A stretch of DNA of 64,000 bases from Amyelois transitella (GCF_032362555.1 NC_083520.1:1054001-1118000); one strand, 5' to 3'; counted from the first letter of the stretch, positions 9,501-19,850 are shown. The notes: generated from the sequence alone by a model not told the origin. Translations and numbers: made by a program.

Positions 9501-11988
9501 AACTTGATATAGACATTCTAAAATATTCGTAAAATTTGTCATCACCACATATTTTCAACGCTTCATATTTCCTCTTAAAATGATCTCCATCATGGTTCAT
9601 TATAGAAAGGTATGGATTTACCCAATATTTTCTTTGATTTCGTTTTTTCTTCATTCGTCGACGTCTTAACAGCAACAGGAGCAGGATACGTCTTTTGCGG
9701 TCCATAACAAGCCAAAACTAATTTTGGTATAAGTGCTGAGCGTGTACGTGCCGGTACACGACGCCGTGGCGCGGCACGGCGCCGCGCCATCTGCCGGCGG
9801 CGGTGCCGTACCGTTGCACGGCAAACGGCGCCGCACCGTAGACATGGGTCCACGCCCATACTCGGTTCCGAAACTACAAGATAGATTAATTTTTATCCTC
9901 TGTCGATAAAAAATATTTCTTTTGGAACGCAACCCTCATTTGCGATCAGGTGTGCACAGGGGATGTACGTTTTATGTCTGGTGTATGTGTGTATATATTT
10001 TGTGTGATTTCGTAAGGTATTTTAGTAAATGCAACTTTTTTGTAGTTTAGGTAAAAAAAAATACCCATAAATCACATATTTTTTTATTATACAAAACTAT
10101 ATTATTAAATCCAAAAATTATGGTAATTAAACAAAAATAGCGCCACAACAAAAATACAATCATTGTATAAATTAAAGATTGTTTGAAGTATCAAGATCGT
10201 CAGCATTTGACGCGCCATTTTCTTCTAAGTTTGAAATATTAAAATCATGAATGTTTGAAGCGCCAGATGTTGATTGTATCTCGTGGCTAATGTTATTTAG
10301 AGTGGTATAACCTCGAGGCATGTCATCTTCTCTTTGGGGAATGTAAGGGTTGCGATAACTATAATAGCTTTGTTTCTCTGCGATTTCTTTTAACTCCATT
10401 TCCGAAACTGCGTTATATATTTTACTTTTCATAATAGCTTGGTTATATTCTGAAAATTTTTTAACCGTTGCCGCAATGCTCTTAAAAAATGTATCTATCT
10501 CATCTTCTTTTTTGGTTTCGTTGTGATTTAATAAATATTTCATTAAAGTTTGTGACGCTGAATTTTTTTCAATATTAAGATTTTTTTTTTTTGAAATTTT
10601 GGATGCAACTGAAGATGCAGAAGACTCAGGACGCGGCGAAAGTGGAGTAGTTTCCGCTTGTAAGTTTTCTGGAGACTGAATTATGTTTATTGAGTTCTGT
10701 GAATCATCATTACCCAAGAAACTGCTAAGATCTGAACCGTCATCATCATCAACCGAAGAGATCGTATTTCTTTCTTTGTAATGAGGTACTAAAAAACTCA
10801 TTTCATCTTCAAAGGTCCACTTTTTCGTCGTCGGGGCTGCCTGACCACTTTTAGTTTTACGCTTCTTCATAGCTCGTCGGTGAGACTCTCTAAGATTTAA
10901 CCAAGTTTTCTTGCACTCAGATTCTGAAATAAAATAAATCATGGTTAACTATATCAAGCGCATGTAGTTACACATGTATGTGTGAAAGGGAGTACGTACA
11001 CACACATTCACATAAACATATAGACGTATTATAAAACGTATATTAAATATACATTTATTGTTGCAGGTACTTCATAACTGGATCTACATTTACTAATTTA
11101 TCATCGAGCTTCCGTTTAGGAGAATCAACTATTCGTTTGATAGTAATAGATGTGTGCAATGCAATAATAAATAAATTAATGCCAATTCATATACCTCAAC
11201 CAACTACAGCCACATGGCAAGGAATCGAAGAAGGATTTAAAAATAAATGGAACTTTCCGAATTGCATAGGCGCCATTGACGGCAAACATGTAAATATAAT
11301 TGCACCTCCCAATAGTGGATCGTTGTTTTTTAACTATAAAAAAACATTTTCTATTGTTTTGTTAGCTATAGTTGATCCTGAATACAGATTCATAGCGGTT
11401 GATGTAGGAGCCTATGGAAAAAACAGCGATGGCGGAATCTATTCATCATCTACATTTGGAAAGGCACTTGAAAGAAACACATTCAATATTCCATGTGACA
11501 AACCATTACCAGGAACTAATCATGCAATGCCACATGTATTTGTGGGAGACGAGGCATTTCCATTGAAGACATATTTATTAAGACCATATCCTCGCTTAAA
11601 TACACGGAGACTATCAGATCCTACTGATACTGAACGGCAATATAATTACCGCTTATCACGAGCTAGAAGGGTTGTTGAAAACGCTTTTGGAATTTTATAT
11701 CAAAAATTTGCGATTTACAACAAAAATATTAAATTGCATCCAAAGTTTGTAGATAAAGTGGTATTAACAACTTGCATTTTACATAATATGATGAGGACAT
11801 ATAACATTGAGATGAATTTACAGGAACCGAACAGAACAGAACAGGAAATTACAGTTGAATTCGGCGAAGACCGATTGTTAAGTGAATTACCAAGTATTAG
11901 TGGTGCCCATATGGCTACCGCTTTTAATGTACGTGAAAAGTTCAAAACATATTTTCAAACTTCTACCGGACGAGTTCCATGGCAGTAG
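6539..11988 (+). CDS. Harbinger transposase (outer element), 410 aa, two exons
   Basis: Exons 6539-6849 and 11067-11988 join at AAG|GTGAGA and TTGCAG|GT to give a 410-residue frame without a stop. The N-terminal exon has a basic run, KKKRKRYWVH, then YFHMPKYLF and ISPEEKLAVTLR. Exon 2 opens YFITGSTFTNL, the usual 'fLaTGdsfrsl' segment of Harbinger transposases. The DDE_Tnp_4 triad is visible: D175 in IGAIDGKH, D265 in FVGDEAFPL and E308 in RARRVVENAFGI. The length fits the family. The 4.2-kb intron contains the MADF gene's second exon on the other strand and the whole nested Harbinger, so removing the intron would hide the insertion from this protein. Activity is not shown by sequence. Confidence 0.9.
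7078..9041 (+). CDS. MADF accessory protein (inner Harbinger), 276 aa, two exons
   Basis: Exons 7078-7258 and 8392-9041 join at CTCG|GTGAGT and TTACAG|GT to give 276 residues. The MADF domain spans about residues 1-95: DLDFLISLVEARPVLWD, then WKDVCLNIFPSF, and after the intron DVIKKWTNIKDNFFKYTKK. I start it at the ATG at 7078 (MADDLDLD). A C-terminal segment after about residue 130 has a helical patch, FEKQIVETLAASENRHLSFF, then a Gln/Tyr/Ser-rich tail. The likely role is DNA binding and transposase recruitment. The intron holds the transposase's second exon on the other strand. Confidence 0.88.
7420..9705 (-). CDS. Harbinger transposase (inner element), 395 aa, two exons
   Basis: On the minus strand exon 1 (9705-9404) and exon 2 (8305-7420) join at ATAAG|GTAAAA and TTTGCAG|A, giving 395 residues without a stop. 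Exon 1 has a Leu/Arg-rich start, KKKRNQRKYWVNP, EYFRMSISSFEELL and PMEMLGLTIR. Exon 2 begins FLATGNSFRDM. The likely triad is D172 (MGALDGKH), D262 (FIADEGLPL) and E299 (RARRYVECAFGIF), as in DDE_Tnp_4. Another conserved segment, DIGSYGKECDS, lies between the first two. The intron contains exon 2 of the MADF gene. It aligns throughout with the outer transposase but is clearly divergent. Confidence 0.92.
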
Positions 11989-12273
11989 CTTTTAGCTTTA
12001 AATATTAATGTTAATTCTTAATGGATATTCCAGTTAAATTTTTCATTATAATTATATTAATCACAACTGTTTTATTTCCCATACATACCTACATACGCGA
12101 AAAACATTAAATAAATAATTAAGTAGGAGTAGGTACTTACCAGATTGCTTTAAAGTAATACTTATTTGTTTCCAAGCCTCGTCCTTTTTTATAGTATTGC
12201 TGTATTTAGCATCACTTAAGTCATATAAATATGGATATTTTCTCACTTCTTCAATAAGTTTCTCCCTTTGCAT
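10172..12273 (-). CDS. MADF/Myb-like accessory protein (outer Harbinger), 294 aa, two exons
   Basis: On the minus strand exon 1 (12273-12141) and exon 2 (10923-10172) join at TCTG|GTAAGT and TTTCAG|AAT, giving 294 residues. The N-terminus is a MADF domain of about 90 residues: LIEEVRKYPYLYDL, then WKQISITL, then CKKTWLNLRESHRRAMKKRK. The rest is Ser/Asp/Asn-rich with a KISKKKNLNIEK basic patch and a predicted helical stretch near TFFKSIAATVKKFSEY. In PIF/Harbinger elements such a protein binds DNA and helps bring the transposase to the ends and into the nucleus (family knowledge). Its intron contains transposase exon 2 on the opposite strand. Confidence 0.85.
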
Positions 12274-12423
12274 CGTTATTTTGTGTTTGAATCGAACTTA
12301 AAATTTTAAATAAAACATACGCGCAACACGAATGAAATACTCCTTGCGAATGGCGGCGTCTTTAGCAGGCAAGTCGCGGGAGGGGAAAGGGGAAAGGGTG
12401 GACGAAGAGATGTGAGCTCGGGT

Positions 12424-12488
12424 ACGGAGAGACGTAAGCGCGGGGACGGAGAAACGTAAGCGCGGGGACGATGAGCCGTAAGCGCGGG
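12424..12488. repeat. Three subterminal direct repeats of the outer Harbinger
   Basis: Three copies of a roughly 21-bp GC-rich unit, CGGAGANACGTAAGCGCGGG, the third partly diverged. Subterminal repeats of this kind can be binding sites for an element's own protein. That use is inference. Confidence 0.55.
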
Positions 12489-12644
12489 AATTCAAGTTCG
12501 GAGCCTGTTCCGAGGCGAGGCGATTACGTTATTATTCCGATTAGTGTGCGTTGCAGTAGGGAGTTTAATACAAACCATTCTGAACGGCTCGAGGCGATAC
12601 GGTGACGATCCCTTTCCGATCCCATATGTGTGCTGAGACCCTAA

Positions 12645-13061
12645 ACCACCATTTTAACTGTAAATCACAATCACAAGCCTAGTTGTGTGCCTGTGGCTAA
12701 CTGGTACTTAAGAATAATCACCTCTTCCCCGTCTTCTTCATCAGCTCTTCTTCTAAATGAGGTGATGAAGGGATTGAACAATATTACTAAGTGAAATTAC
12801 CATAAGACAAGCTTAATTAGGTTCCCAGGGGTTCACAGAAGTCAGGCAGGAGTTTCTTCATGTTAATTCATTTAATCTTAATCTTTTGGATGGTACTCCG
12901 TGCACATTCTTTCAAGGAAAAAATACCCAGACAGGGGCCAGAATAATTAAATAATTTTAATAATAGTTGTAATTAATCAACACAGGGTACTTAATTGTTC
13001 TTACTTGGGATATAACTTACATCACTGAGTGAACACGAAATTGTAGCTAAAAACCGCTTAC
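12645..13061. other. FBXL15-like 3' flank
   Basis: Between the outer Harbinger and the F-box gene's stop codon. It probably contains that gene's 3' UTR. No other feature recognised. Confidence 0.4.
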
Positions 13062-14617
13062 TTATAAAACTAAATACGGTATTGGCACCGGGTCTACAGG
13101 TTTCCTATCGATGTGGACTCGTTGCCTCATCAGTTTCAGTGTGTTCTCCGTCACCTTGATGCAGCCTCTCAATAGCAAGCCCTCCAGTTTGTGACTGTGC
13201 AGTGCTAGAGCCCTGAAAGTTAAATATCCAACATTTAAGAGCTAACAATCTCGAAAGAGTGTTAGTTTAGTATATGTTTGTCTGTTTATCTGTCCGGCTT
13301 TATGATGGAATTGAGATTCAAATAGTTGCTACAGGTTGCTAGCCTACTAGAGGAATCCCAAGTTTATTAGCTCATTCATTAGTCGCCTTTTATTTTCTCA
13401 GTTTTATTATATATATTATATTTCTTTTTATTCATGTCCTACCCTATCCTGCTCTTATGTTTGCCATAAAAACTAATATATACTAGTTCTATTGATTAAT
13501 GCTTGCCGTGTGGTTCCCGGCACCAATACAAAAAAGAATAGGACCACTCCATCTCTTTCCCATGGATGTCGTAAAAGGCGACTAAGGGATAGGCTTACAA
13601 ACTTGGGATTCTTTTCTAGGCGATGGGCTAGCAACCTGTCACTATTTGAATCTCAATTCTATCATTAAACCAAATAGCTGAACGTGGCTATTCAGTCTTT
13701 TCAAGACTGTTGGCTCTGTCTACCCCGCAAGGGATATAGACGTGACCATATGTATGTATGTATGTACTATTGATTAATGTAATATATGAGTAATATGTAA
13801 TGTTTATAAATATATATTATAAAAGTCTAAAATAATAAAGTGTTCCAAGAAAAAAACACAATTACCTTACACCCTTGTCAGTGATATCACTGCATCCCCC
13901 TAAATTGAGATGCTTCAATGACTTGCTGTACTTAGCTAGAGCATAGAGGCATTTATCCGTCACCTGCTTGTTCCCCTCCAAATTCACAGTCCTCAAATGT
14001 CTGAACTTTTTTATGCATATTAATACACAACTTTCAGATATACACACACAATATGACAGATCCAGGTCTTCCAATTTACTCTGATGTAATGCTAGGGCTT
14101 CCATTGCACCTGTAGTCAGCCAAGTACATCTACCAAGCTTCAGAATTTTTAAATTATTACAATACAAAATTACTGGCTGTAAACATTTTGCTGACAGGTT
14201 TTTACACTGTGATAAATTCAAATTTGTGATGCCTTTGTTTTGAAGAAAGAGCGGGATTAGCTCGGCATCTGTGACCGTCACGCAGCGGCTTAAATTTAAT
14301 ATATTTAACTTCGTACATGTCGCTGTGAAGACCTGCAAAACAAGCAGTTTTTTGAAGTCTTATTTATTTTTAAAATGTTATCCGTAATACAATCGGTACG
14401 GCTAGTCACTTACACCGAAAGTGTGCGGCGAAAACCCTTTATTCATTAGTTTTAATGATTTTAATTTCGAAAAATATATATTTATTATTTGTAGACATGT
14501 TTTTGATACGCAACGAAAATTGAAACATTCCCTGATTGTAAGATGAGGCAATATTTTAGTAACTATTATGTCTTCCCAGTATAAATCAAAAAGCTGCGTG
14601 TTTCGTCTCATATTCAT
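13062..14617 (-). CDS. FBXL15: F-box/LRR protein, FBXL15-like, 273 aa, three exons
   Basis: Minus-strand exons 14617-14414, 14332-13866 and 13212-13062 join in frame (phase 0, then phase 2) to 273 residues. Residues 8-55 form an F-box: LFDLYWEDIIVTKILPHLTI and then FRCVSKTCLQI. Then come about seven cysteine-type leucine-rich repeats (LNLSRCVTVTD, LKLGRCTWLTT, LDLSYCVCISES, LNLGGCSDITDKGV and LLLRGCIKVTE). The F-box start 'LfDLyWEDiiv' and the total length resemble vertebrate FBXL15, the substrate receptor of an SCF ubiquitin ligase acting on Smurf-type ligases in BMP signalling. It is a host gene and looks intact. The orthologue name is a judgement from memory of the family. Confidence 0.85.
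13293..13400 (-). mobile_element. RTE-tailed SINE fragment in FBXL15-like intron 2
   Basis: Only the middle of the element remains: TGGAATTGAGATTCAAATAG, GGTTGCTAGCC, CCCAAGTTTAT and TAGTCGCCTTTTA. Confidence 0.65.
13502..13767 (+). mobile_element. RTE-tailed SINE, full length, in FBXL15-like intron 2
   Basis: It starts TGCCGTGTGGTTCCCGGCAC and ends with GGGATATAGACGTGACCATA and a (TGTA)n tail. This copy is a good reference for the family: about 260 bp, with a head hairpin GTGCCG...CGGCAC. Confidence 0.9.
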
Positions 14618-15370
14618 TGTTTTAGATAAATAATTTTAAATTAGAAAAAGGAAAACAAGACCACCCTGATCCTATCCATTGTTGATAAAATAAAATTTTT
14701 AAATCTGTCTGTCAGTGTAAGCAGTGTCACTGTCAAATCATTGTTTTTTTGTTCCATGTAGGCTAAGGTTAAAAGACCAGGCTGCCTTATCACTGATAAT
14801 GTATGTAATATGTACATAATCAATCCTATGAAATAATTAGAAAATAAAGCTATTGCGATACTTCTCCGTTTCTCATTGTTCATTCTCGTTGATGAAAGAA
14901 AGAAAGAAAGAAAAATCTTTATTTGGCGCAAGAGGTAACATTACATTAAAAGAATTACATGATGCGACCAAAGGGTTTCCACTCAGCATAATATGCATGT
15001 GTATGATAAGGTACTGATGGTACTACGTGTACACTTCGCAAAAAAAAATCACCTCGTGAGTGATGTGATTGAGGTTCATCTTCAGTTCATCAGGTTCAGG
15101 TTCAGGATCAGAAGGTTCCGAAGCGAGAGCAGACAATAGCCTAGACGTTCAGAAGTATTTATAACAATTTCAAATGAAAAACATAAGAAATATAGTAATT
15201 TTATTGTGGTGATCACTATTCCGAGGTTTGTTAAAATCTTGTCCCAGTTAGAGTAGAGGTACCTAATATCGGCTGTGGCCTAATATCGAGAAAATGGAAC
15301 ATGATTATAAAAAGAGTCCTAAACTTCTTGTGGTTTTTATGCGGAAATTGGCTCTTTATTCTTGCGCATA
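14618..15370. other. Spacer upstream of the F-box gene
   Basis: Should contain the F-box gene's promoter. A (GAAA)n microsatellite with GCGC flank lies at 14888-14915. No gene recognised. Confidence 0.4.
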
Positions 15371-15379
15371 ATCTCCAAA

Positions 15380-15545
15380 CTTTTTCCAAAGTTTCTTTTG
15401 CACTGACTCTTTGGAAGCGGCAGTAAAATTTGTTTAAAGTAATTTATTTGACGTCAACCAATGTTGTGAAAAACCATGACAATTTTTAAGTGATGTTGAA
15501 ATGTCTTTTAATAATTAAAAATAAAAGAATTTGAATTGCATTTGA
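15380..15545 (+). mobile_element. LINE 3' end (GGAAGCGGCAGTAAA family)
   Basis: CTTTTGCACTGACTCTTTGG, AGCGGCAGTAAAATTTG, TATTTGACGTCAACCAATG and a (GAATTT)n-like tail. Other copies lie at 25135, 38925, 52965 and 54340. It is a 5'-truncated LINE end; the clade is not certain. Confidence 0.7.
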
Positions 15546-15676
15546 AAATCTGCCTAGTGCAGAATAGCCGTATTCACGCTTTTTTGATTGAGAAGCAATA
15601 TTACAAAACTACTCTCATAATCAAACACATTTAATTTATTCTATAATTTCAGGCTAATTCATTACGCTAAATAAAT

Positions 15677-18355
15677 TTATTCTTGTGTCTCTAACGCTTT
15701 ATAAGCTGAATAAACGCTTTTGATAATGCTCATTAGCAGCTCAAAATTCATGATGGACACACCGCCAGCGGACAGCATCAGAGTGCTCTGAGCATCAACC
15801 AACATCAAAAGAATAGTTTTCTTATTGCGAACATCAAAATTCTCCCAGTTACTATCGTACAGGGCGTGCTCGAATGCCACCCCAGCATCAATCAACTTCT
15901 GACCCACATAACATTCGATTCCTATCTGGAAGAACGCAAAAGGTATCTGATCGTACGTTTTTTTCAAACCCACGATCAGTTCCAGAGTTAGACTGATTAT
16001 AAGCACAATTAACTCTCCGGCGAAAGCATTTCTGAATATTCGTTGAGTTTCCCTTATCAAAGCTATATTCTTTACGTGGACTTTCTGAATGCTCCTAAGT
16101 TTACGTCTGACAAACTCATTTTTTATTCTTGCCTCGTCGGCATTATTATCTAGTCTTGAATGTTTGATATCTTCGTAATGCTTTTCAGCGTCTTCCCAAA
16201 CAGACATCAGATCGCAACCCAGAGCTTTAAGTTGTGATTCCGTGTAGCCGACCATGGCTATTAGAAGAACGTTGATTTGGGCTGGGGGGAACACGGTAAA
16301 GAAACAGGCCAGTGTCATCAATGCAGTGTTCACCTCGTAGTTTGGCGACTCTAAGACTGGTTCGAGACCTGTAAATTAAAAAAAAAATACTCTACTCTGT
16401 GAATAGAAAATAGAATAAATGACATTGGCTGAATGTGTAGCACCGACGAATAAAAGTTTTATCTATCTATCTTCTCGTTACCATTTTATATTATTTTTCT
16501 TGCATTCGATTCAACTTTCTTTTGTACTTCATGCTCATTCATTATAACCATATGTATCACATATATATCTTCAAACCCATTATGTATAAAAAAATTAAGT
16601 ATTTGATGCATAATGCGATCAAAAGTGATGTACAACAGTAACACACCGAACAGAGCAGAAAAGGAAAACATAACACACCATAAAGAGGAAAATAGGAAAA
16701 ATATAGAAATAATACCATAAAGAGGAAAGTTCTCATCAATCGCAATCCTCTTAGTGGGGTGCAACGCAGGTCTGATGAGGTAAATGACCCCGGTGGCCAT
16801 GATGATCGACCAATAGATGAGGGCTCTCCTCTTGACTATCCTCATGTTCTCCACAAGTTTCCTGGCGGCTCTGCTGTCGGCCTCCACTAAAGCATCGCAG
16901 GCTAAGTAATCGTCTATAAGCTGTTTAGTCGCTGATCTGTTAATACAATTATGTGAAAAAAAAAATAATTAAAAATAAGGGAATAGGTACTTCGTGAGGA
17001 AACTGAATGCGTAACCATGATCGACGCAATACGGGTAAGGTTTTCCGGGTCCGGGAGTTGCTTCGTGTAAAAATCTGACTCACGTATATCTCAGTTTAGT
17101 CCAAAGGTTCGACTGGCAGAGAATGCCTAAAGCATTAAGTCTTCCTGTTGCACATTTTACGTGCATATAAATTAGTAGAACTTAGGACGTTGTTAAGATC
17201 TAATAGAATTAAATAAAGATTTTTTTTGTGGACATGTCGTGTGTATTGAATGTTCGTCTCACGTCAAATCAGATGCTGTTTTCACAGTTGATATTAGTGG
17301 TCCATCTTATCGTTTCATCACAAAATATTAGTGAGAATCCGAGAAATCAAAGAAAGTTTATATAATTAAATTAAATGTAACTTTATACTGCAATATTTAT
17401 ATAACTTAATGGAGTTTTAGTTCGTACTAAAACTACATATAAGAAAAAGATGATTACAAACTAAAATTAAATTTACAAATTGTACAGTCATTGCATAGGA
17501 TTAACCTACGGGAGTGTGCCCAGAAGGCTGGCACATTTGCTTAGTAGTAGTAGCAGAAAAAGAAATTCCGCCTGGTAATAAGTAAAAAAAAAAAATATCA
17601 ATAAAAAAAAAATAATGATTCTTACCTATTCAAAAACAGATAGAAATACTTGATCGGCCCCATCTCAGTACAAATCGTCAGTGAGAGAACCTTGACTCTG
17701 TAAGTGGTGACGCCCAATTCTACGGCTCTGATTGAGACAAAATTGATCGAATAAGAAAAGTAAGTAAAAGATATTATTAGTAAGTAAAGTGAACACTAAT
17801 AATTAAGATTATCGTTGGACTTAATTAATACAAATTACCTGAAGACCACGAACCATATTCCAGAGAAGATGAACACGTATACAAAAGAGAAAATCAAGAT
17901 CGGCAACAAGATATAGAAGAAACTGTGGATACCTGTAAAATATATGTAAATGATACATACATGTAGTCACGGCTATATCCCTTGCGGGGTAGACAGAGCC
18001 AACAGTCTCGAAAATGTCACGTTTAGTCATATGTCTCCATGATGGAATTGAGATTCAAATAGTGACAGGTTGCTAGCCCATCACCTACAGGAGGAATCCA
18101 TTCCATCATTAGCTCTGACTACTGCAAGGGATATAGACGTGACTATATGTATTTATGTAAATTATTTCTCACTTTAATTTCTTTTACTCGTTTTTTCAGT
18201 ATTCGTAGAGACAAAGACATCACGAACTCACCTTTTTTATTGCGACTGTCTATATCAAGCACGACCAGTCGCAACATCACAGTGACGTTCCATAAGAAGG
18301 TGGGCAAGTCGCAGTGGCCCAGCCCGAACTTACGAAGAGTTTCCCAAGCCGCCAT
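15677..18355 (-). CDS. Odorant receptor (OR-a), 410 aa, five exons
   Basis: Minus-strand exons 18355-18232, 17932-17839, 17727-17626, 16936-16716 and 16368-15677 join in frame to 410 residues. It begins MAAWETLRKFGLGHCDLP and has several hydrophobic segments (near FYILLPILIFSFVYVFIFS, ALIYWSIIMATGVIYL and LIVLIISLTLELI). The C-terminus carries the 7tm_6 signature: GQKLIDAG, then WENFDVRNKKTILLML, then LSAGGVSIM and VYSAYKAL. Insect ORs are ligand-gated channel subunits that pair with Orco in the dendrite membrane of antennal neurons. The closest neighbour is OR-b, which shares five exons and the terminal ETQE. AATAAA overlaps the stop. No ligand can be inferred. Confidence 0.92.
16992..17092 (+). 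mobile_element. tRNA-SINE type C fragment in OR-a intron 3
   Basis: GTGAGGAAACTGAATGCG, ACGCAATACGGGTAAGG and TTGCTTCGTGTAAAAATCTG match the 3' half of the type C SINE. Confidence 0.55.
17093..17625. other. Rest of OR-a intron 3
   Basis: AT-rich intron sequence with no recognised repeat or ORF. Confidence 0.4.
17955..18158 (-). mobile_element. RTE-tailed SINE pieces in OR-a intron 1
   Basis: A minus-strand copy (17955-18106, tail to middle) abuts a short plus-strand tail piece (18110-18158), CTGCAAGGGATATAGACGTG. The pieces face one another, so this is either two insertions or a foldback rearrangement. Confidence 0.7.
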
Positions 18356-18368
18356 TGTTACTAGAATA

Positions 18369-19130
18369 GAATAGATTAGATAGATAGATAAAACTCTTTA
18401 TTGCATCATAAGAGTAGAACATACAAAACAACATAAAGCAGATATAGATGGTACGAACGCGGTAGAATAGAATAGATTTATTTTAAAAATTGGATACAAG
18501 GTATCACTTATTGACGTCACATCACTCAAATCTAATTATAACTACTGCCGCTTCCAAAGCGCATGTGTAGAAGGAGCGGTGGTACAAACTACACTGCAGC
18601 ATTTTCATCGGACGTCAATTTACAAATATAGATCTTTTAAATCTAAATCGTGGACGAAACGAATGCACATTGTCTACATTAAAAAAAAACATGAATGAAT
18701 GTAGAACTAAATATATCAATACGAATATTTCGTCACATAAATAAAGATAAAATAAAATATGTACACACATATACAATAAAATATGTAAAATATGTACTTG
18801 GAACAAGAGTATCTAAGTAAGTTTTATTGCAATTCGGGATCTGTGGTTATATATGGTATTTAAGATTAGGACTAAATTCCTCTCATCTTTGTGTGGTCGC
18901 AGGTTGCACCCTCCACGGCAATGTTACAGGGTCATATTCCAATTCAAATTTTTATTTGCATAATATTATTGCAACAAGATATATAGATAGATGAATAAAA
19001 CTCTTTATTGCACCATAAGAGTAAAACATACAAAACAGCACAAAACAGATAGAGATGGTATAAAAGCGGACTTATCGCTAATGTAATCTCTTCCAGTCAA
19101 CCTTTGGGCGGAAGGAAACCAAACAGGAGA
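18369..19130 (-). mobile_element. Cluster of truncated LINE 3' ends
   Basis: Two related ends, AAACTCTTTATTGCATCATA (18380-18470) and its near copy at 18980-19110, lie in minus orientation next to (TAGA)n tails. A different end at 18468-18620 has CAAGGTATCACTTATTGACG and CTACTGCCGCTTCCAAAG, and occurs again at 43888-44003. They are dead 5'-truncated copies. 18620-18975 shows nothing recognisable. Confidence 0.6.
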
Positions 19131-19460
19131 TTCTAAGATTCCAAATTTATATACTAAATCTTCATATTTACCCTTTTGGATGTTGCAAACATTTATTATG
19201 TATTAGTAGACATACTAACTTATAAAGGTACCTCCTTAGTAACATATTATAATTTTAAATCTTACTAGAATTGTTTAAACCTACTATTGCAAAATTTACA
19301 TTTATCTGTTAATAGGTGTGTATTTATTTATTATTGTAAACATTGGTCTGGTTTCTTAATAAAACTATAGAGTAAGATAGCTGTTATATTTATATGTCTT
19401 TTATTTACTGATTAGTACAATGTTTACTACTACTTCAGGTAGAGAAAAATGGCGTAGCAT
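19131..19460. other. AT-rich spacer
   Basis: No recognised feature. Confidence 0.35.
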
Positions 19461-19464
19461 CGTG

Positions 19465-19850
19465 CGGGGTGTAAGAGACTCTTTATTGCATCATAAGAAA
19501 AAAAAAACAGAAAAAAAGACACAGGTACAGGTACAAAGGTTTCACCTGCGCCCTCCACTTCCACGACTACATGACAACCACGGCCACTCTTCTTCTTCCT
19601 GGCTTTAGTCCCGGTTGCATCTTCAACGGTCTGGAGAGGAGCCCGGGATAGGCCTTTGACCATGGATCCTGGATTGGGTGAGTCAGGTTTTTACACGGAG
19701 CGACTCCCGTCTGATCTCCGCAACCTTTGCCGGAAAACCTAACCCGTATTGGGTCGACCATACTCACTATCCAGTTGCCTGAATTTGCGGGTTTCCTCAG
19801 GATGTTTTCCCTCACCGTAAGAGCATCGGTTAGTATTCAAACTATAGAGT
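19465..19850 (-). mobile_element. LINE end plus tRNA-SINE type C
   Basis: A short LINE end with CTCTTTATTGCATCATAAG (19470-19540) is followed by a type C SINE at 19585-19850. The SINE shows CCTGGCTTTAGTCCCGGTTG, TGATCTCCGCAACCTTTGCC and CTCACCGTAAGAGCATCGG. The tRNA-like head is missing. Confidence 0.7.

Larger units (their letters stand above)
6968..9857 (-). mobile_element. Inner PIF/Harbinger transposon, coding-intact
   Basis: A 2890-bp element with about 63 bp of perfect terminal inverted repeat, starting GGGCGTGGACCCATGTCTAC and very GC-rich. ATA flanks both ends (6965-6967 and 9858-9860). Harbingers usually duplicate TTA or TAA, so ATA is slightly unusual. It lies inside the transposase intron of the outer element and runs in the opposite direction. 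The TIR sequence and proteins differ from the outer element, so it is a separate family and not a self-insertion. Perfect TIRs and open frames point to recent insertion. Confidence 0.93.
6308..12641 (+). mobile_element. Outer PIF/Harbinger transposon, coding-intact, host of a nested copy
   Basis: The terminal inverted repeats start GGGTCTCAGCACACATATGG. They match perfectly for 37 bp and, with two mismatches, for about 49 bp. A 3-bp TAA duplication flanks the element (6305-6307 and 12642-12644), as expected for Harbinger. It holds a DDE transposase (plus) and a MADF protein (minus), both spliced. A second Harbinger is inserted at 6968-9857; without it the element would be about 3.4 kb. The right subterminal part carries three direct repeats (12424-12488). 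Both genes can be spliced in frame, so the copy looks young. Confidence 0.93.

Noticed and set aside
9590-9932. Arg/Pro-rich ORFs over the right end of the inner Harbinger
   Set aside because: They read through the GC-rich terminal repeat in shadow frames of transposase exon 1.
12298-12495. Minus-strand 65-residue ORF
   Set aside because: It covers the subterminal direct repeats of the outer Harbinger; its repetitive protein reflects that.
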